From NCBI GenBank assembly GCA_944324495.1, contig CALUWN010000004.1, forward strand, positions 86,022-150,021: 64,000 bases of DNA, in the 5' to 3' direction. Made by a program: the position numbers and the translations under genes. How positions within the stretch are numbered: the first letter of the stretch is position 1; the number at the start of each line of letters is the position of its first letter. Origin of the DNA: an uncultured Mucispirillum sp. Its GTDB lineage: Bacteria; Chrysiogenota; Deferribacteres; Deferribacterales; Mucispirillaceae. This document shows positions 36,187 through 45,731 of this stretch, one piece after another. Under the pieces are notes generated by a model. The model worked only from the letters and a program-made list of their open reading frames with translations, searched no databases and had not been told where the DNA came from.

Positions 36187-38919
36187 TTACTTTCTGCTAA
36201 TATTTACTTTTTGATTAGCCTGAGATTTTTCATTTTTTATACTATATTCTTTTAAAATCTTTTCAACAACTGACAGCTCTTTTTCTTTTTTTCTTTTAGT
36301 ATAACTTGCTTTTGCACCTATTAAGTTTTCTAAGGCATACTTTTCTTCAGGAAATAAATAGTAGCCTTTCATAAATGTAACAGAAGCATCTGCTGTTTTA
36401 CCACTTTCAAACTGGTCTTTACCTATTCTCCATAATGATGCAGAACGTACTGCTGGAGTTGATGTTTTTGAAAGTTCTACAATATAATCCATATGTTTTT
36501 CATATTCTTTTTTATTTGATAAATCAATAAACCTTAAAATACCATTTTCCCACATTTTAGGTGAAGTTGTTTTCAATTTCTCAGCAGCCCATATAACATC
36601 TTCTGCCATATTACTCATTCCAGCAACTCTGCTGTAAGCTGGTTTTGAAAACCTATCACTTTTTTCTGCAACTTCTTTATAAACATCCATTGCTTTATTT
36701 TTATCAATATATTCTAAACATTCAGCTTTCATAAAAAGTGCATCTTCTGCTGCTGTGCCACCTTTTGCTATAATCTTATCAGCATCTGTTACGCAGTTAT
36801 CATATCTGCCTGTAAATTTAAATAATTTTGCTCTTGTTTCTAATACATTAGGATAATACTGTGATTGTGGGTAGTTATCCATAAAAAAGTTAACATACCC
36901 AATAGATGTATTAGTTGATTTAACATCTAAAGCATATGAAGCAAATTCTGAAATAATTAAATCTTTATTTTCAAATTCTGCACTTTTTTCTATGAAATTA
37001 AGTTTATCATCAACAAACTCTTTTCCTTTTTTCTCTTTTTTAGCTATTTCAAAAAGCCCAGTAATAGATTCATAAATATAATCACCAGATATTATAAGCT
37101 CATTATAATCTTTTTTTGCATCCTGCAACCTATTATAAGCTGCTAAAAGTTTTGCTCTTTCCAGTTTAAAATCTGGAGTTAAGTTTTTAAGCCCTTCCAT
37201 ATAATCAAGAGCTTTTTTGCCCTGCCCTGCTAAAATAAGCTGTTGCACACCACTTGAAAATATACGGATATCGCTTCTATTTTCACGCATAATTTTTTCA
37301 GCTTCTAATGGTCTTTTTTCTTTAAAATAACACATCATTAGTAAAAATTTAGAATCTGGTGACGGTTTTTTAATTTTTAAAACTTCATCTAAAGCTGATT
37401 TATATTTTTTACTGTTATAGTAAACATTGGCTTTAATAAGCCTTGACCTGTCATCAGTTTTATCTTTTACATATGAAAATGCCTTTTCTTCATCATTTAA
37501 TGCAAGGTATAAATCACCTTTTAATATATGGCAGTATGAAGTATTACAGTCATCTACAAGCATTAAAGCATCATCATATTTTTCTTTAAGATAGTAGATT
37601 TGAGCAAGCATAAATTTTGCTAAAGTAAGTTTTTCATAATCTAAACCAGAGGATATAAACCTTTGGAAATTATACTCTGCTCTATTCATATCCACATATA
37701 AGCTTGCCATGCCTTGATAAAAATATGATGCATTAAGCAGTGATTTATTAAACCCAATCAGCGAGAAAAAAAGCATAGAATTTACATAATCTTTCTTCTC
37801 AAAATATTTTATACCTGTATAAAAATAAACATAGTCATTAGTGGCACGTTCTTTAAATTTAAAACTTTGTAAAAATTCAGGTGTAATAGTAGTAAATTTT
37901 TCACCTACTGCATAAAAAAGAAGTGATAATTTTTCATTATCGCTTTTTATCTGCATTATTTTTTCTTCAGCAGCTTTAAGCCTGTTTTCTGCCACATCTA
38001 TTTTAGCATTTAATAAATAATAAACATCATTTTTAGGCAGTTTTTTAATATATTCTTTTGCTTTTGCAGTATTATTAGACATTATATAAGAATCAGCAAT
38101 AACTGGTATAATGCTTTCATCCTCTATATTGCTGGCAGCTTTTTCCACTTGTTTATACTGCTTTAAAAAATAATAGCATATTATACGCATATTTTTATAA
38201 ACTGGGTAAGTTTCTTCCATTGCGGGATGATTATTTAATGATTGTAAAATATCTTCATATCTATCTTTTGAATATAAATATTCAATCCATTTTGAAAGGC
38301 TGAAATCGGTGAAATCAATATTTCTAGCAACTGCATCTTCCATTATATTATATTTTCTAAGTTCAGAACTTATGAGAAATAATGCATCTTGAGCAAGTAA
38401 AGAATATTCATCTTTCTTATCAAGCAGTGATAATAATATATCTATTGCTTCCTGCTGGCTGCCTGTATAAAAAAGGCTCATACCATATAAAAACTTAGTT
38501 TCTGAATCAAAATCGCTTTTAACAAGCTTCTTTTCAAACCTTTCATATGATGAAACAGTATCAATATAATCTTTATTAAGAAAAGATTTTACAACATTAT
38601 TGCGAAGTGCTTTTGCGCCAACAAATAAAGAAGTAAATCTTGCGGAATTTGGGTCTTTATAAATAAAGCCGGGCTCTTCTGATGTATAGTCCCTTTTATC
38701 ACCGCCTGCAAGCTCCTGTTTACGCACCTGTAAATATATATCCATTTGGCTAGGCATACTAAAATTAAACTGGATAGCTGTATAGCTTGGTCTAACTTTA
38801 AAATTAGTTATTTCCTGCCCAGTAAAAGAATAATTAGGCACAGTAATCTGCCCATAAGCAGCCATAACAGCTATATTTAAAATTATCAAAACAGCAGCAA
38901 GGCGTTTTATAATCACCAT
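36187..38919 (-). CDS. Large periplasmic TPR-repeat protein
   Basis: 910 residues with a signal peptide (about residues 1-23, ending AAYG). Residues 120-870 are helical repeats of TPR type: examples are FLYGMSLFYTGSQQEAIDIL, CHILKGDLYLALNDEEKAFS and ADASVTFMKGYYLFPEE. There is no enzyme motif. It comes directly before exbB-exbD-tonB and shares 7 bp with surE, so it may assist the envelope motor complex, as YbgF/CpoB does for Tol-Pal. This is inference from position. AGGAGA precedes ATG 38919. Confidence 0.75.
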   Translation of the reverse strand: MVIIKRLAAVLIILNIAVMAAYGQITVPNYSFTGQEITNFKVRPSYTAIQFNFSMPSQMDIYLQVRKQELAGGDKRDYTSEEPGFIYKDPNSARFTSLFVGAKALRNNVVKSFLNKDYIDTVSSYERFEKKLVKSDFDSETKFLYGMSLFYTGSQQEAIDILLSLLDKKDEYSLLAQDALFLISSELRKYNIMEDAVARNIDFTDFSLSKWIEYLYSKDRYEDILQSLNNHPAMEETYPVYKNMRIICYYFLKQYKQVEKAASNIEDESIIPVIADSYIMSNNTAKAKEYIKKLPKNDVYYLLNAKIDVAENRLKAAEEKIMQIKSDNEKLSLLFYAVGEKFTTITPEFLQSFKFKERATNDYVYFYTGIKYFEKKDYVNSMLFFSLIGFNKSLLNASYFYQGMASLYVDMNRAEYNFQRFISSGLDYEKLTLAKFMLAQIYYLKEKYDDALMLVDDCNTSYCHILKGDLYLALNDEEKAFSYVKDKTDDRSRLIKANVYYNSKKYKSALDEVLKIKKPSPDSKFLLMMCYFKEKRPLEAEKIMRENRSDIRIFSSGVQQLILAGQGKKALDYMEGLKNLTPDFKLERAKLLAAYNRLQDAKKDYNELIISGDYIYESITGLFEIAKKEKKGKEFVDDKLNFIEKSAEFENKDLIISEFASYALDVKSTNTSIGYVNFFMDNYPQSQYYPNVLETRAKLFKFTGRYDNCVTDADKIIAKGGTAAEDALFMKAECLEYIDKNKAMDVYKEVAEKSDRFSKPAYSRVAGMSNMAEDVIWAAEKLKTTSPKMWENGILRFIDLSNKKEYEKHMDYIVELSKTSTPAVRSASLWRIGKDQFESGKTADASVTFMKGYYLFPEEKYALENLIGAKASYTKRKKEKELSVVEKILKEYSIKNEKSQANQKVNISRK

Positions 38920-39668
38920 ATATCTCCTATTTTAGAAAGCTCATTTAGTGCCGCATAATCAGTTCTATCCATTAAAAGTGGTGTGATAGAAATATAATCT
39001 TCGCTTAATGCACCATCATCAGTAAGTTTATCTATATGCTCTGGATTTCTAAAGTCAGAAAGCCAGTAAAAAGGCTCACCAAATGGGTCCTGCCCTTTAT
39101 AATAATTTGTAAGATATGAATACTGGGAGGCTTTAGTCCACCTGATGCCCTTTATATCACTTTTTAAAAGTGGCGGTATATTAATATTATAAAGCAGGCA
39201 GTTTTTTGGAAGTTTTTCTGCTTTTACAATAAAATCTTTCATAAATTCTGCACTAACAGTATAATCTTGGTGATGATACCCAGTTAAACTAACGGCAAAG
39301 GATACAATACCATTTACTGCTCCTTCTGCTGCAGCCCCTACTGTACCAGAATAATGAAGATTACAGGCATTATTAGGGCCTTTATTTATACCTGAAATAA
39401 CATAATCAGGCTTTTCATTACACAATGTAGTTAAGGCAAGTTTTACACAGTCTGCAGGGCTGCCATTAACGCCAAAACCAACAAACTCACCATTTCTATG
39501 TACTTTTTTTACCTGCAAAGGTGAGTGTATTGTTAATGACTGGCTTGCCCCACTCCTTTCATAAAGTGGTGCAACCACTGTAACATTTGCCACTTGTTTT
39601 AATGCTTTAGCAAGGGATAAAATACCTTCAGCCTCTATCCCGTCATCATTACTAATAAGTATATTCAT
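38913..39668 (-). CDS. surE: 5'-nucleotidase SurE
   Basis: 251 residues. It hydrolyses nucleoside monophosphates. ILISNDDGIEAEGI is the metal-binding opening (the DD pair), ERSGASQSLTIHSPL binds phosphate, and SGINKGPNNACNLHYSGTVGAAAEG is the family signature. It overlaps the TPR gene. Confidence 0.94.
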   Translation of the reverse strand: MNILISNDDGIEAEGILSLAKALKQVANVTVVAPLYERSGASQSLTIHSPLQVKKVHRNGEFVGFGVNGSPADCVKLALTTLCNEKPDYVISGINKGPNNACNLHYSGTVGAAAEGAVNGIVSFAVSLTGYHHQDYTVSAEFMKDFIVKAEKLPKNCLLYNINIPPLLKSDIKGIRWTKASQYSYLTNYYKGQDPFGEPFYWLSDFRNPEHIDKLTDDGALSEDYISITPLLMDRTDYAALNELSKIGDIW

Positions 39669-39716
39669 ATATCTTCCATTTTATCTTATATCATCATTTA
39701 TATCATTTTGCAAATA

Positions 39717-41303
39717 TTATTGCTTAATTTCTTTTACAAGCCCATATTTTTCTAAATCCTGCTTTTGATAAGGTGCAACATTTACTGTTTTAAATTTCTT
39801 ATATATTACAAACCCCGCAGGTGTATTTTTAGGCTTTGTTACATATTTTTTATAAGTATAGTCCACATCAATACTTTTTTCCGTATTATATTTTGAATAC
39901 GATGCTACAACTTTTGCTGCAAATAATATTATATCATCACTAAGTTCTGCTCCATGCAGGCGAATAATGCCATGGGCTGACGGTATATTTCTTGCGTGAA
40001 ACCAAATATCATCACTTTGAGCAAACTTAAAAACAAGCTCATGGTTAGATGCTGAATTTCTACCGACATATAAGCTAAACCCATCACCTGTATATTCTAA
40101 AAATGGTTTATTTATTTCTTTTTTCTGCTTTTTATTTTTGTTTTTACTTTCTTCATCAATTATCTTTTCAAAATCTGATAATTCTTCTTCAGATAAAGTA
40201 TCAGCATAATAAATCTGTTCTTCTGAAAATAACGCAAGCTGCATAGTATCCTGCAACCTTTCTTCAATTAACGGAATAGATTTTTTAAGCCTTGCTGCTT
40301 TTTTAAAAAGTTTTTCGCTTTTTTCCTGCAGGTTTTCTCCATGTTCTACAATATATTCAATCTGCTTGATTTCCTGCTCCAAATATTCATCAAAAATATA
40401 TTTGCCCGCCCCTTTCACTTTATACATATTATCTTTAATAAGTTGAGCCTGCCTTAATATTTCATCATACTGTTTTGCAGTATTTAATTCATTTTCCAAT
40501 TTTGCTGCTAATTCTATATATTTATCTCGTTTTGAAGAAAATATTTTTTTGATTTTACGGGCAACATCTTTTGTAACCTGTTTATTTTCTTTCACACAAA
40601 AATAATCACCCAGTTTATCATAAGTAATAGTTTTTGCGTTTTCTATGTAAAATGGTATTACTTTATCTTTTTCATCAATGTAAAATAAATCTGTTTCTAA
40701 ATCTTTTAATATTTTACTACACGCCTCATCAAAAGAATATTTTTCAAGCATCATATCTGCATATTTTGCAGTAACTGGGTAAAAACCAGAAAGTTCGTTA
40801 AAACTTTTTGCTCCTTCATGGTGCAGTAAAGAATACTTTTTATTTGCTTTTGGCAGGCTGTATTTACCACCTGTACCAATATTTCTATCAGCATCAATAG
40901 TTCTTGATGATAATGAATAAAGAATAGTATTATCTTCTGCTGCTAGAAAAAAATTAGCATAGTTGCCTGCTGGTTCTAAAATCAGCTTATAAATCAGTAG
41001 TTTACCACTGGGCTTGCGTTTTTTTAATTCTATGAAACAAGCCCTTTCATATGAAAATGTATTCATATCTGAAACTACTGCTCCATGGATAGATGATAAC
41101 GCACCGGGGCTTTCCCCTAATACAGCATTAACTGGTTTTAATACAGGTGGAGCAGGCGAAGCTCTAAACTCTAAGTTTAGGGCACCTTTATTATAAAAAG
41201 AAAAAAATACGCTGTCTTGATGAATACTTATTGTATTTAATTTTGATGAAATAAGCTGCTTTTTTAATATATTTATAAGTTTATGAAAAGATAATCCGTC
41301 CAC
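39717..41303 (-). CDS. rqcH: NFACT-family ribosome quality control protein RqcH
   Basis: 528 residues, normal for bacterial RqcH. Its start is GTG 41303 with AAAGG upstream. The N-terminal NFACT-N domain is followed by a central coiled coil (residues 260-360) and the C-terminal NFACT-R domain: YVGRNSASNHELVFKFAQ, DIWFHARNIPSAHGIIR, and VDYTYKKYVTKPKNTPAGFV. RqcH adds alanine tails to stalled nascent chains on large ribosomal subunits. The 570-bp region before it is unusual and described separately. Confidence 0.88.
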   Translation of the reverse strand: MDGLSFHKLINILKKQLISSKLNTISIHQDSVFFSFYNKGALNLEFRASPAPPVLKPVNAVLGESPGALSSIHGAVVSDMNTFSYERACFIELKKRKPSGKLLIYKLILEPAGNYANFFLAAEDNTILYSLSSRTIDADRNIGTGGKYSLPKANKKYSLLHHEGAKSFNELSGFYPVTAKYADMMLEKYSFDEACSKILKDLETDLFYIDEKDKVIPFYIENAKTITYDKLGDYFCVKENKQVTKDVARKIKKIFSSKRDKYIELAAKLENELNTAKQYDEILRQAQLIKDNMYKVKGAGKYIFDEYLEQEIKQIEYIVEHGENLQEKSEKLFKKAARLKKSIPLIEERLQDTMQLALFSEEQIYYADTLSEEELSDFEKIIDEESKNKNKKQKKEINKPFLEYTGDGFSLYVGRNSASNHELVFKFAQSDDIWFHARNIPSAHGIIRLHGAELSDDIILFAAKVVASYSKYNTEKSIDVDYTYKKYVTKPKNTPAGFVIYKKFKTVNVAPYQKQDLEKYGLVKEIKQ

Positions 41304-41424
41304 AATAATACCTTTTATTTCTATTACTGAATATGATTTTATAGATAAATTTAAATTTGTCTATATTTTTTTTGAACTTTATTAATATTGTGATGTCATC
41401 AGAGTATAAGAATTTTTTTATTAA

Positions 41425-41487
41425 CCTCCTAGTTAGAGAAACGATAACAATGGTTATTACCCCAAATAACCATTTTATCCCTCCTAG
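41425..41487. other. Hairpin flanked by two CCTCCTAG / CTAGGAGG boxes
   Basis: CCTCCTAG occurs at 41425-41432 and 41480-41487, around a 10-bp stem (AATGGTTATT / AATAACCATT) with a 6-base loop. On the minus strand each box is a strong Shine-Dalgarno; on the plus strand each resembles an anti-Shine-Dalgarno. The box at 41480 lies six bases before an ATG on the minus strand. Confidence 0.5.
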
Positions 41488-41530
41488 AACCTAAAATAAA
41501 AAATGCCAACATTTCCCCAAATGTTGGCAT
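41429..41530 (-). CDS. Possible small ORF A, 33 residues
   Basis: ATG 41530 to TAG 41431-41429. The peptide starts MPTFGEML and ends CYRFSN. An inner ATG (residue 20) has a perfect AGGAGG and would give a 14-residue peptide ending the same way. The outer ATG has only a weak AAGG. The first codons lie in the palindrome at 41494-41539. The copy at 41609-41716 begins MPTF and contains RFSN too. Translation is unproved. Confidence 0.3.
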   Translation of the reverse strand: MPTFGEMLAFFILGSRRDKMVIWGNNHCYRFSN

Positions 41531-41539
41531 TTTTTATTT
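41494..41539. terminator. Perfect 21-bp bidirectional terminator-like hairpin
   Basis: Arms at 41494-41514 and 41519-41539 are exact reverse complements around CCCC. The core TGCCAACATTT is followed by six T residues on both strands, the form of a bidirectional intrinsic terminator. Confidence 0.65.
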
Positions 41540-41607
41540 ACCTTTATTTTATTTTTAAGAAAACTGACTTACAATAATACCAGCTTGTATGGGATTATTG
41601 TATCATT
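41504..41607. repeat. Direct repeat unit, copy 1 (104 bp)
   Basis: The unit starts with the TGCCAACATTT hairpin, runs through a T-rich spacer with AAGAAAACTGACTTAC and ends with a second hairpin (ACAATAAT...ATTATTGT) and TATCATT. Copy 2 at 41689-41794 is nearly identical apart from the loop and a few bases. Confidence 0.85.
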
Positions 41608-41608
41608 A

Positions 41609-41716
41609 CTAAAAGCTGTTACTAAAACGAGTAATAGCTTTTAGGCAGATTATTTTTTGCAAAAAATGATATTTTTTGCAAGGTGAGTTGCCAACATTTC
41701 CTAAAAATGTTGGCAT
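41609..41716 (-). CDS. Possible small ORF B, 35 residues
   Basis: ATG 41716 to TAG 41611-41609. The peptide starts MPTFLGNVGN and ends ITRFSNSF. Its leader and first four codons are shared with ORF A because of the direct repeat, and RFSN is shared at the other end although the DNA between differs. The Shine-Dalgarno is weak (AAGG, about ten bases before ATG). It also overlaps a stem-loop (CTAAAAGCT...AGCTTTTAG). Translation is unproved. Confidence 0.3.
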   Translation of the reverse strand: MPTFLGNVGNSPCKKYHFLQKIICLKAITRFSNSF

Positions 41717-41794
41717 TTTTTATTTACCTTATATTTTATTTTTAAGAAAACTGACTTACAATAATACCAGCTTGTATGGGATTATTGTATCATT
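41689..41794. repeat. Direct repeat unit, copy 2 (106 bp)
   Basis: Second copy of the unit at 41504-41607, offset by about 187 bp. It has the TGCCAACATTT hairpin with loop CCTAA, the same spacer and the same ACAATAAT hairpin at 41758-41788. Confidence 0.85.
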
Positions 41795-41873
41795 TTGTAT
41801 TAATATATTTTTTACATTGTAATAAATTACAAATTAATATATATAGTCATAAATATAAATTATGGAGTAGGAT

Positions 41874-42653
41874 ATGCAGGAATTTGATAGATTAGTGGAA
41901 ATCGTTAAAAGATTACGTGCTCCAGATGGCTGTCCGTGGGATAAAAAACAAACATTATACAGCTTAAAAGATGCAATTATGGAAGAAGCAGCAGAGCTTG
42001 TAGATGCTCTTGATAATAAAGATATTGAAAATATTAAAGAAGAGCTTGGCGATGTGCTTTTACACGTAGTATTTCATTCTGAAACTGCCAGTGAAAGTGG
42101 TTTATTTAATATAGAAGATGTGGCAAAAGGAATAAATGAAAAACTTATACGCAGGCACCCTCACGTATTTAAAGATGAACATTATGAAACAGCAGAAGAA
42201 GTAAAAGTTCGCTGGGATAAAATTAAAGAAGAAGAAAACAAAAATAAAAAAATACCAGAATCTGTGCTTGATAAAGTACCAAGAAACCTGCCTTCCCTGT
42301 TACAAGCTGAAAAATTACAGAAAAAGGCCTCTAAATACGGCTTTGACTGGGATAATGCTGAGCAGGTTTTTGATAAACTTCAAGAAGAATTAAACGAGCT
42401 AAAAGAAGCTTATCTTGAACAGGATAAAGAGCATATCAGTGAAGAATTAGGCGATGTAATATTTGTACTTTCACGCCTTGCTTCTCATCTTGATATTTCA
42501 GCAGATGAATCACTTAGAAAAGTAAACAATAAATTTCGCCTGCGATTTTCATATATTGAAAAAGCATTAAAAAATGAAAACAAATCTCTAGATAATGCCA
42601 CAATAGATGAAATGGAAGCAAAATGGCAGGAAGCTAAAAGTAAAGGTTTATAA
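41874..42653 (+). CDS. mazG: Nucleoside triphosphate pyrophosphohydrolase MazG
   Basis: 259 residues, the usual two-domain form. The N-terminal half has CPWDKKQTLYSLK, EEAAELVDAL and EELGDVLLHVVF; the C-terminal half repeats this as FDKLQEELNELKEAYLEQ and EELGDVIFVLSRLA. The EExxE and ExxD residues bind magnesium. It hydrolyses (d)NTPs to monophosphates and pyrophosphate. GGAGTAGGAT lies before ATG 41874. Confidence 0.93.
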   Translation: MQEFDRLVEIVKRLRAPDGCPWDKKQTLYSLKDAIMEEAAELVDALDNKDIENIKEELGDVLLHVVFHSETASESGLFNIEDVAKGINEKLIRRHPHVFKDEHYETAEEVKVRWDKIKEEENKNKKIPESVLDKVPRNLPSLLQAEKLQKKASKYGFDWDNAEQVFDKLQEELNELKEAYLEQDKEHISEELGDVIFVLSRLASHLDISADESLRKVNNKFRLRFSYIEKALKNENKSLDNATIDEMEAKWQEAKSKGL

Positions 42654-42661
42654 ATAATATT

Positions 42662-42683
42662 AAAGGGGCTTTATGCCCCTTAA
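42662..42683. terminator. Bidirectional terminator between mazG and the BspA-like gene
   Basis: AAGGGGC / GCCCCTT with loop TTTAT forms a short GC-rich stem, with T-rich DNA on the plus side and A-rich DNA on the other. The two genes converge here. Confidence 0.7.
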
Positions 42684-42692
42684 TTTTATATA

Positions 42693-45623
42693 TTATGGAT
42701 ATGCCTCACCACAATCACAGTCACCCATAAATTCCTTATAAACTTCAAGGTTTATTTTTTTTGATGTATAAGTATATTTATACCATTCTGGAACAGTTTG
42801 TGTGTTAGCATTAAAAATGTTTTTAAACTTATTTTTTAATATAAAATTTTTCCATTTATCTATTGAATATTTAAAATTAACTGCATCAAATAAAAAGTCT
42901 TCCATCTTTGTAACACTGGAAATATTCCATTTAGATATATCTTGATTAAAATTTTCTGCACCAGAAAACATAGCAGTCATATCTTTAACTTTAGATACAT
43001 TCCAGCGGCTAATATCCTGATTAAATGATTTTGCTTTTTTAAACATTGATGACATATCCTCAACATTGGATACATCCCATTTACTTATATCTTGATTAAA
43101 TTTTTTTGCACCAGAAAACATTGATACCATAGATTCAGCTTTAGATACATTCCAGTTGCTTATATCTTCATTAAAATCAGTGTGTGAAAAGGTAGAATAA
43201 TATTTAGTAACATTAGAAACATCCCAGTTTTCTACACCTTTATATGATTTAAAATTTATATTATTAATTGTATATGCATAATATGTGTCAATACTTGTAA
43301 CATCTGTAACATATCCAATAACATCAAAATAATGATTATCATTAGATCCATGATCACTTGTTGTTACAATACGAGGACTAAATACAATACCTTCACCTAC
43401 TATGTGGATAGGCTCCTTACCATTGTTTTTATGTGCCCATTTAGGAATATTTTTCATTCCAGAATTTGCAAATATTGTTTCATAAACCATTGGTTCAGCA
43501 GGCTGCCAATCATCTAGATTTTGATTAAAACTCTTTGCATTCTGAAACATTCCTAAAACACGAAACATTTTTAATTTATAATATTCGCTAAACTTCCACT
43601 TATTTAATGGCTGGTTAAAGCTTTCTGCCCCTGCAAACATATTTGTAAAATCATGTACATGGCCAACATCCCATCTATTTAAAGGCTGGTTAAAATTTTT
43701 CGCCTGAGCAAATACGCCATGCATACTATCAACTCTTGATACATTCCAGCTGTTTATATTTTGATTAAAGCTGTATGCTCTACCAAACATTCCTTCCATG
43801 TATACTAATGACTTAGTATTCCACCTATTTAGTGGTTGATTAAAACTTTCTGCACCAAAAAACATTCCATTCATAATTGAAACATTTTTTACATTCCACT
43901 TATTAATATTTTGATTAAACTTTTTTGCATATGCAAACATATAGCCCATATAGTTAATAGACTCTGTATTCCATTTATCAAGTGGCTGATTAAAGTTTTC
44001 TGCACCACAAAACATACCCGTAGTATTTTCTACTTTACTCATATCCCATGAATTAATATTTTGATTAAAAGATTTTGCATAGCCAAACATAAAAGATGCA
44101 TCTTCAACATTAGAGAAATCCCAGTTACCTATTGGAGAGTTAAAAAGCTCAACTTCATAAAATAAATATGAAACATTTTGCACACTAGAAGTATTCCACA
44201 TACTTAAATCTTGATTAAATTTCTTTGCACTCCTAAGCATATCTCTCATGTTTACAACATTTGATACATTCCATTTTCCTATTGGCTGATTAAAGTTTTC
44301 AGCTTTATAAAACATAGCTCTCATATCTATTACATTTGATACATTCCAATTACTAATATCTTGATTAAAAGCTAATGCACCAGAAAACATTTCATCCATA
44401 TATCTAACTTTGGAAACATTCCATTTACCAATATTTTGATTAAACTTTTCTGCACCAGAAAACATATAACTTGTATACTCTACACTAGATGTATCCCATT
44501 TGCTTATATCTTGATTAAAGTTTTTAACATTCGAAAACATATTACGCATTATTATAACATTGCTAACATTCCACTTTGTAATGTCACTTGCAATATTATC
44601 AATATCTGCAAACATTCCTTGCATATTTTCTACGCTTGATACATTCCAAGTGCTGATATTACCTTTAAAACTTACTGCATTACTAAACATTTCTTCCATT
44701 GTAAGCACATTAGAAACATTCCATTTTGATAAATCTGAATTAAACTTAACTGCCCTTTTAAACATAAAAGACATATTTTGCACGTTAGATACATTCCAAT
44801 TACTCAAATTTTGATTAAAACTTTCTGTATCATAAAACATTGCTTCCATATTATTAACTTTTGAAACATTCCACTTATTTAAAGGCTGATTAAAAGATGA
44901 TGCTCCTGCAAAAAGTGCAGTCATATTCTCTACATTAGATACATCTAAATTATTAATATTTTGATTAAAACTTTTTGCACCACGAAACATACCAGCAAGA
45001 CTTTTTACTTTAGGCATTTTCCATGCACTTATATCTTTATTAAAGGATAATGCTTCATGAAACATTTCTTCTACATCTTCTAGGTTTATAACATTCCATC
45101 TGCTAATATCTTGGTTAAAGCTTACTGCATTATTAAACATTTTATTCATATTTTTAACATTAGATACATTCCAGTTGCCAATAGGTTGATTAAAACTAAC
45201 AGCAGATGAAAACATTGCCTCCATATCTTCAACATTTGAAACATTCCACCTGCCTATATTTTGATTAAAATCTACAGCAGAATAAAACATATATGCCATA
45301 TCTTTAACTTTTGAAACATTCCACCGGCTTATATCTTCATTAAAATTTTTAACACCAGAAAACATACTTCTCATATTTTCCACATTTGATACATTCCAAG
45401 AACCAATTCCTGCAAAATCACTACGTTGAGAATATTTAAATAACTCACTCATATCTGTAATTAAACTTGTATCAATACTTGATAATTTGATACTCTCATC
45501 ATTAATAAGGTCATACAATTCTTGTTTATCTTTTGGCTTATATTTGATAACATTTTTTGCATAAATATTTTGGATTGAAAAAAGAAATAAAAATAATAAT
45601 AATATAGATAAATATTTTTTCAT
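42693..45623 (-). CDS. BspA-like surface protein with ~30 DUF285 repeats
   Basis: 976 residues with a signal peptide (residues 1-22, ending NIYA) and no lipobox. About 30 copies of a 25-residue repeat are visible, consensus W-N-V-S-N-V-x-x-M-x-x-M-F-x-x-A-x-x-F-N-Q-x-I-S. Twenty-five copies run from about residue 76 to 705. A repeat-free island of some 95 residues follows, then five more copies and a Cys-containing tail (GDCDCGEAYP). The repeat is DUF285 (PF03382), common in surface proteins of mycoplasmas, gut bacteria and others. Its function is unknown; host or cell contact is a guess. GGGGCGGAG precedes the start. Confidence 0.85.
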   Translation of the reverse strand: MKKYLSILLLFLFLFSIQNIYAKNVIKYKPKDKQELYDLINDESIKLSSIDTSLITDMSELFKYSQRSDFAGIGSWNVSNVENMRSMFSGVKNFNEDISRWNVSKVKDMAYMFYSAVDFNQNIGRWNVSNVEDMEAMFSSAVSFNQPIGNWNVSNVKNMNKMFNNAVSFNQDISRWNVINLEDVEEMFHEALSFNKDISAWKMPKVKSLAGMFRGAKSFNQNINNLDVSNVENMTALFAGASSFNQPLNKWNVSKVNNMEAMFYDTESFNQNLSNWNVSNVQNMSFMFKRAVKFNSDLSKWNVSNVLTMEEMFSNAVSFKGNISTWNVSSVENMQGMFADIDNIASDITKWNVSNVIIMRNMFSNVKNFNQDISKWDTSSVEYTSYMFSGAEKFNQNIGKWNVSKVRYMDEMFSGALAFNQDISNWNVSNVIDMRAMFYKAENFNQPIGKWNVSNVVNMRDMLRSAKKFNQDLSMWNTSSVQNVSYLFYEVELFNSPIGNWDFSNVEDASFMFGYAKSFNQNINSWDMSKVENTTGMFCGAENFNQPLDKWNTESINYMGYMFAYAKKFNQNINKWNVKNVSIMNGMFFGAESFNQPLNRWNTKSLVYMEGMFGRAYSFNQNINSWNVSRVDSMHGVFAQAKNFNQPLNRWDVGHVHDFTNMFAGAESFNQPLNKWKFSEYYKLKMFRVLGMFQNAKSFNQNLDDWQPAEPMVYETIFANSGMKNIPKWAHKNNGKEPIHIVGEGIVFSPRIVTTSDHGSNDNHYFDVIGYVTDVTSIDTYYAYTINNINFKSYKGVENWDVSNVTKYYSTFSHTDFNEDISNWNVSKAESMVSMFSGAKKFNQDISKWDVSNVEDMSSMFKKAKSFNQDISRWNVSKVKDMTAMFSGAENFNQDISKWNISSVTKMEDFLFDAVNFKYSIDKWKNFILKNKFKNIFNANTQTVPEWYKYTYTSKKINLEVYKEFMGDCDCGEAYP

Positions 45624-45731
45624 GCTCCGCCCCTTATGTAGTACTAAAAGAAAATATATAAATTACAAAACTACATATATAATCTAACAATAAAAGATTA
45701 CTTTATCAACAAAAAATACAGTTTGCCAAAT

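Noticed and set aside
41400..41800. Type III toxin-antitoxin RNA repeat array
   Set aside because: There are only two units, no ToxN-like endonuclease gene follows, and the units are hairpins with terminator form, not pseudoknot-size tandem repeats.
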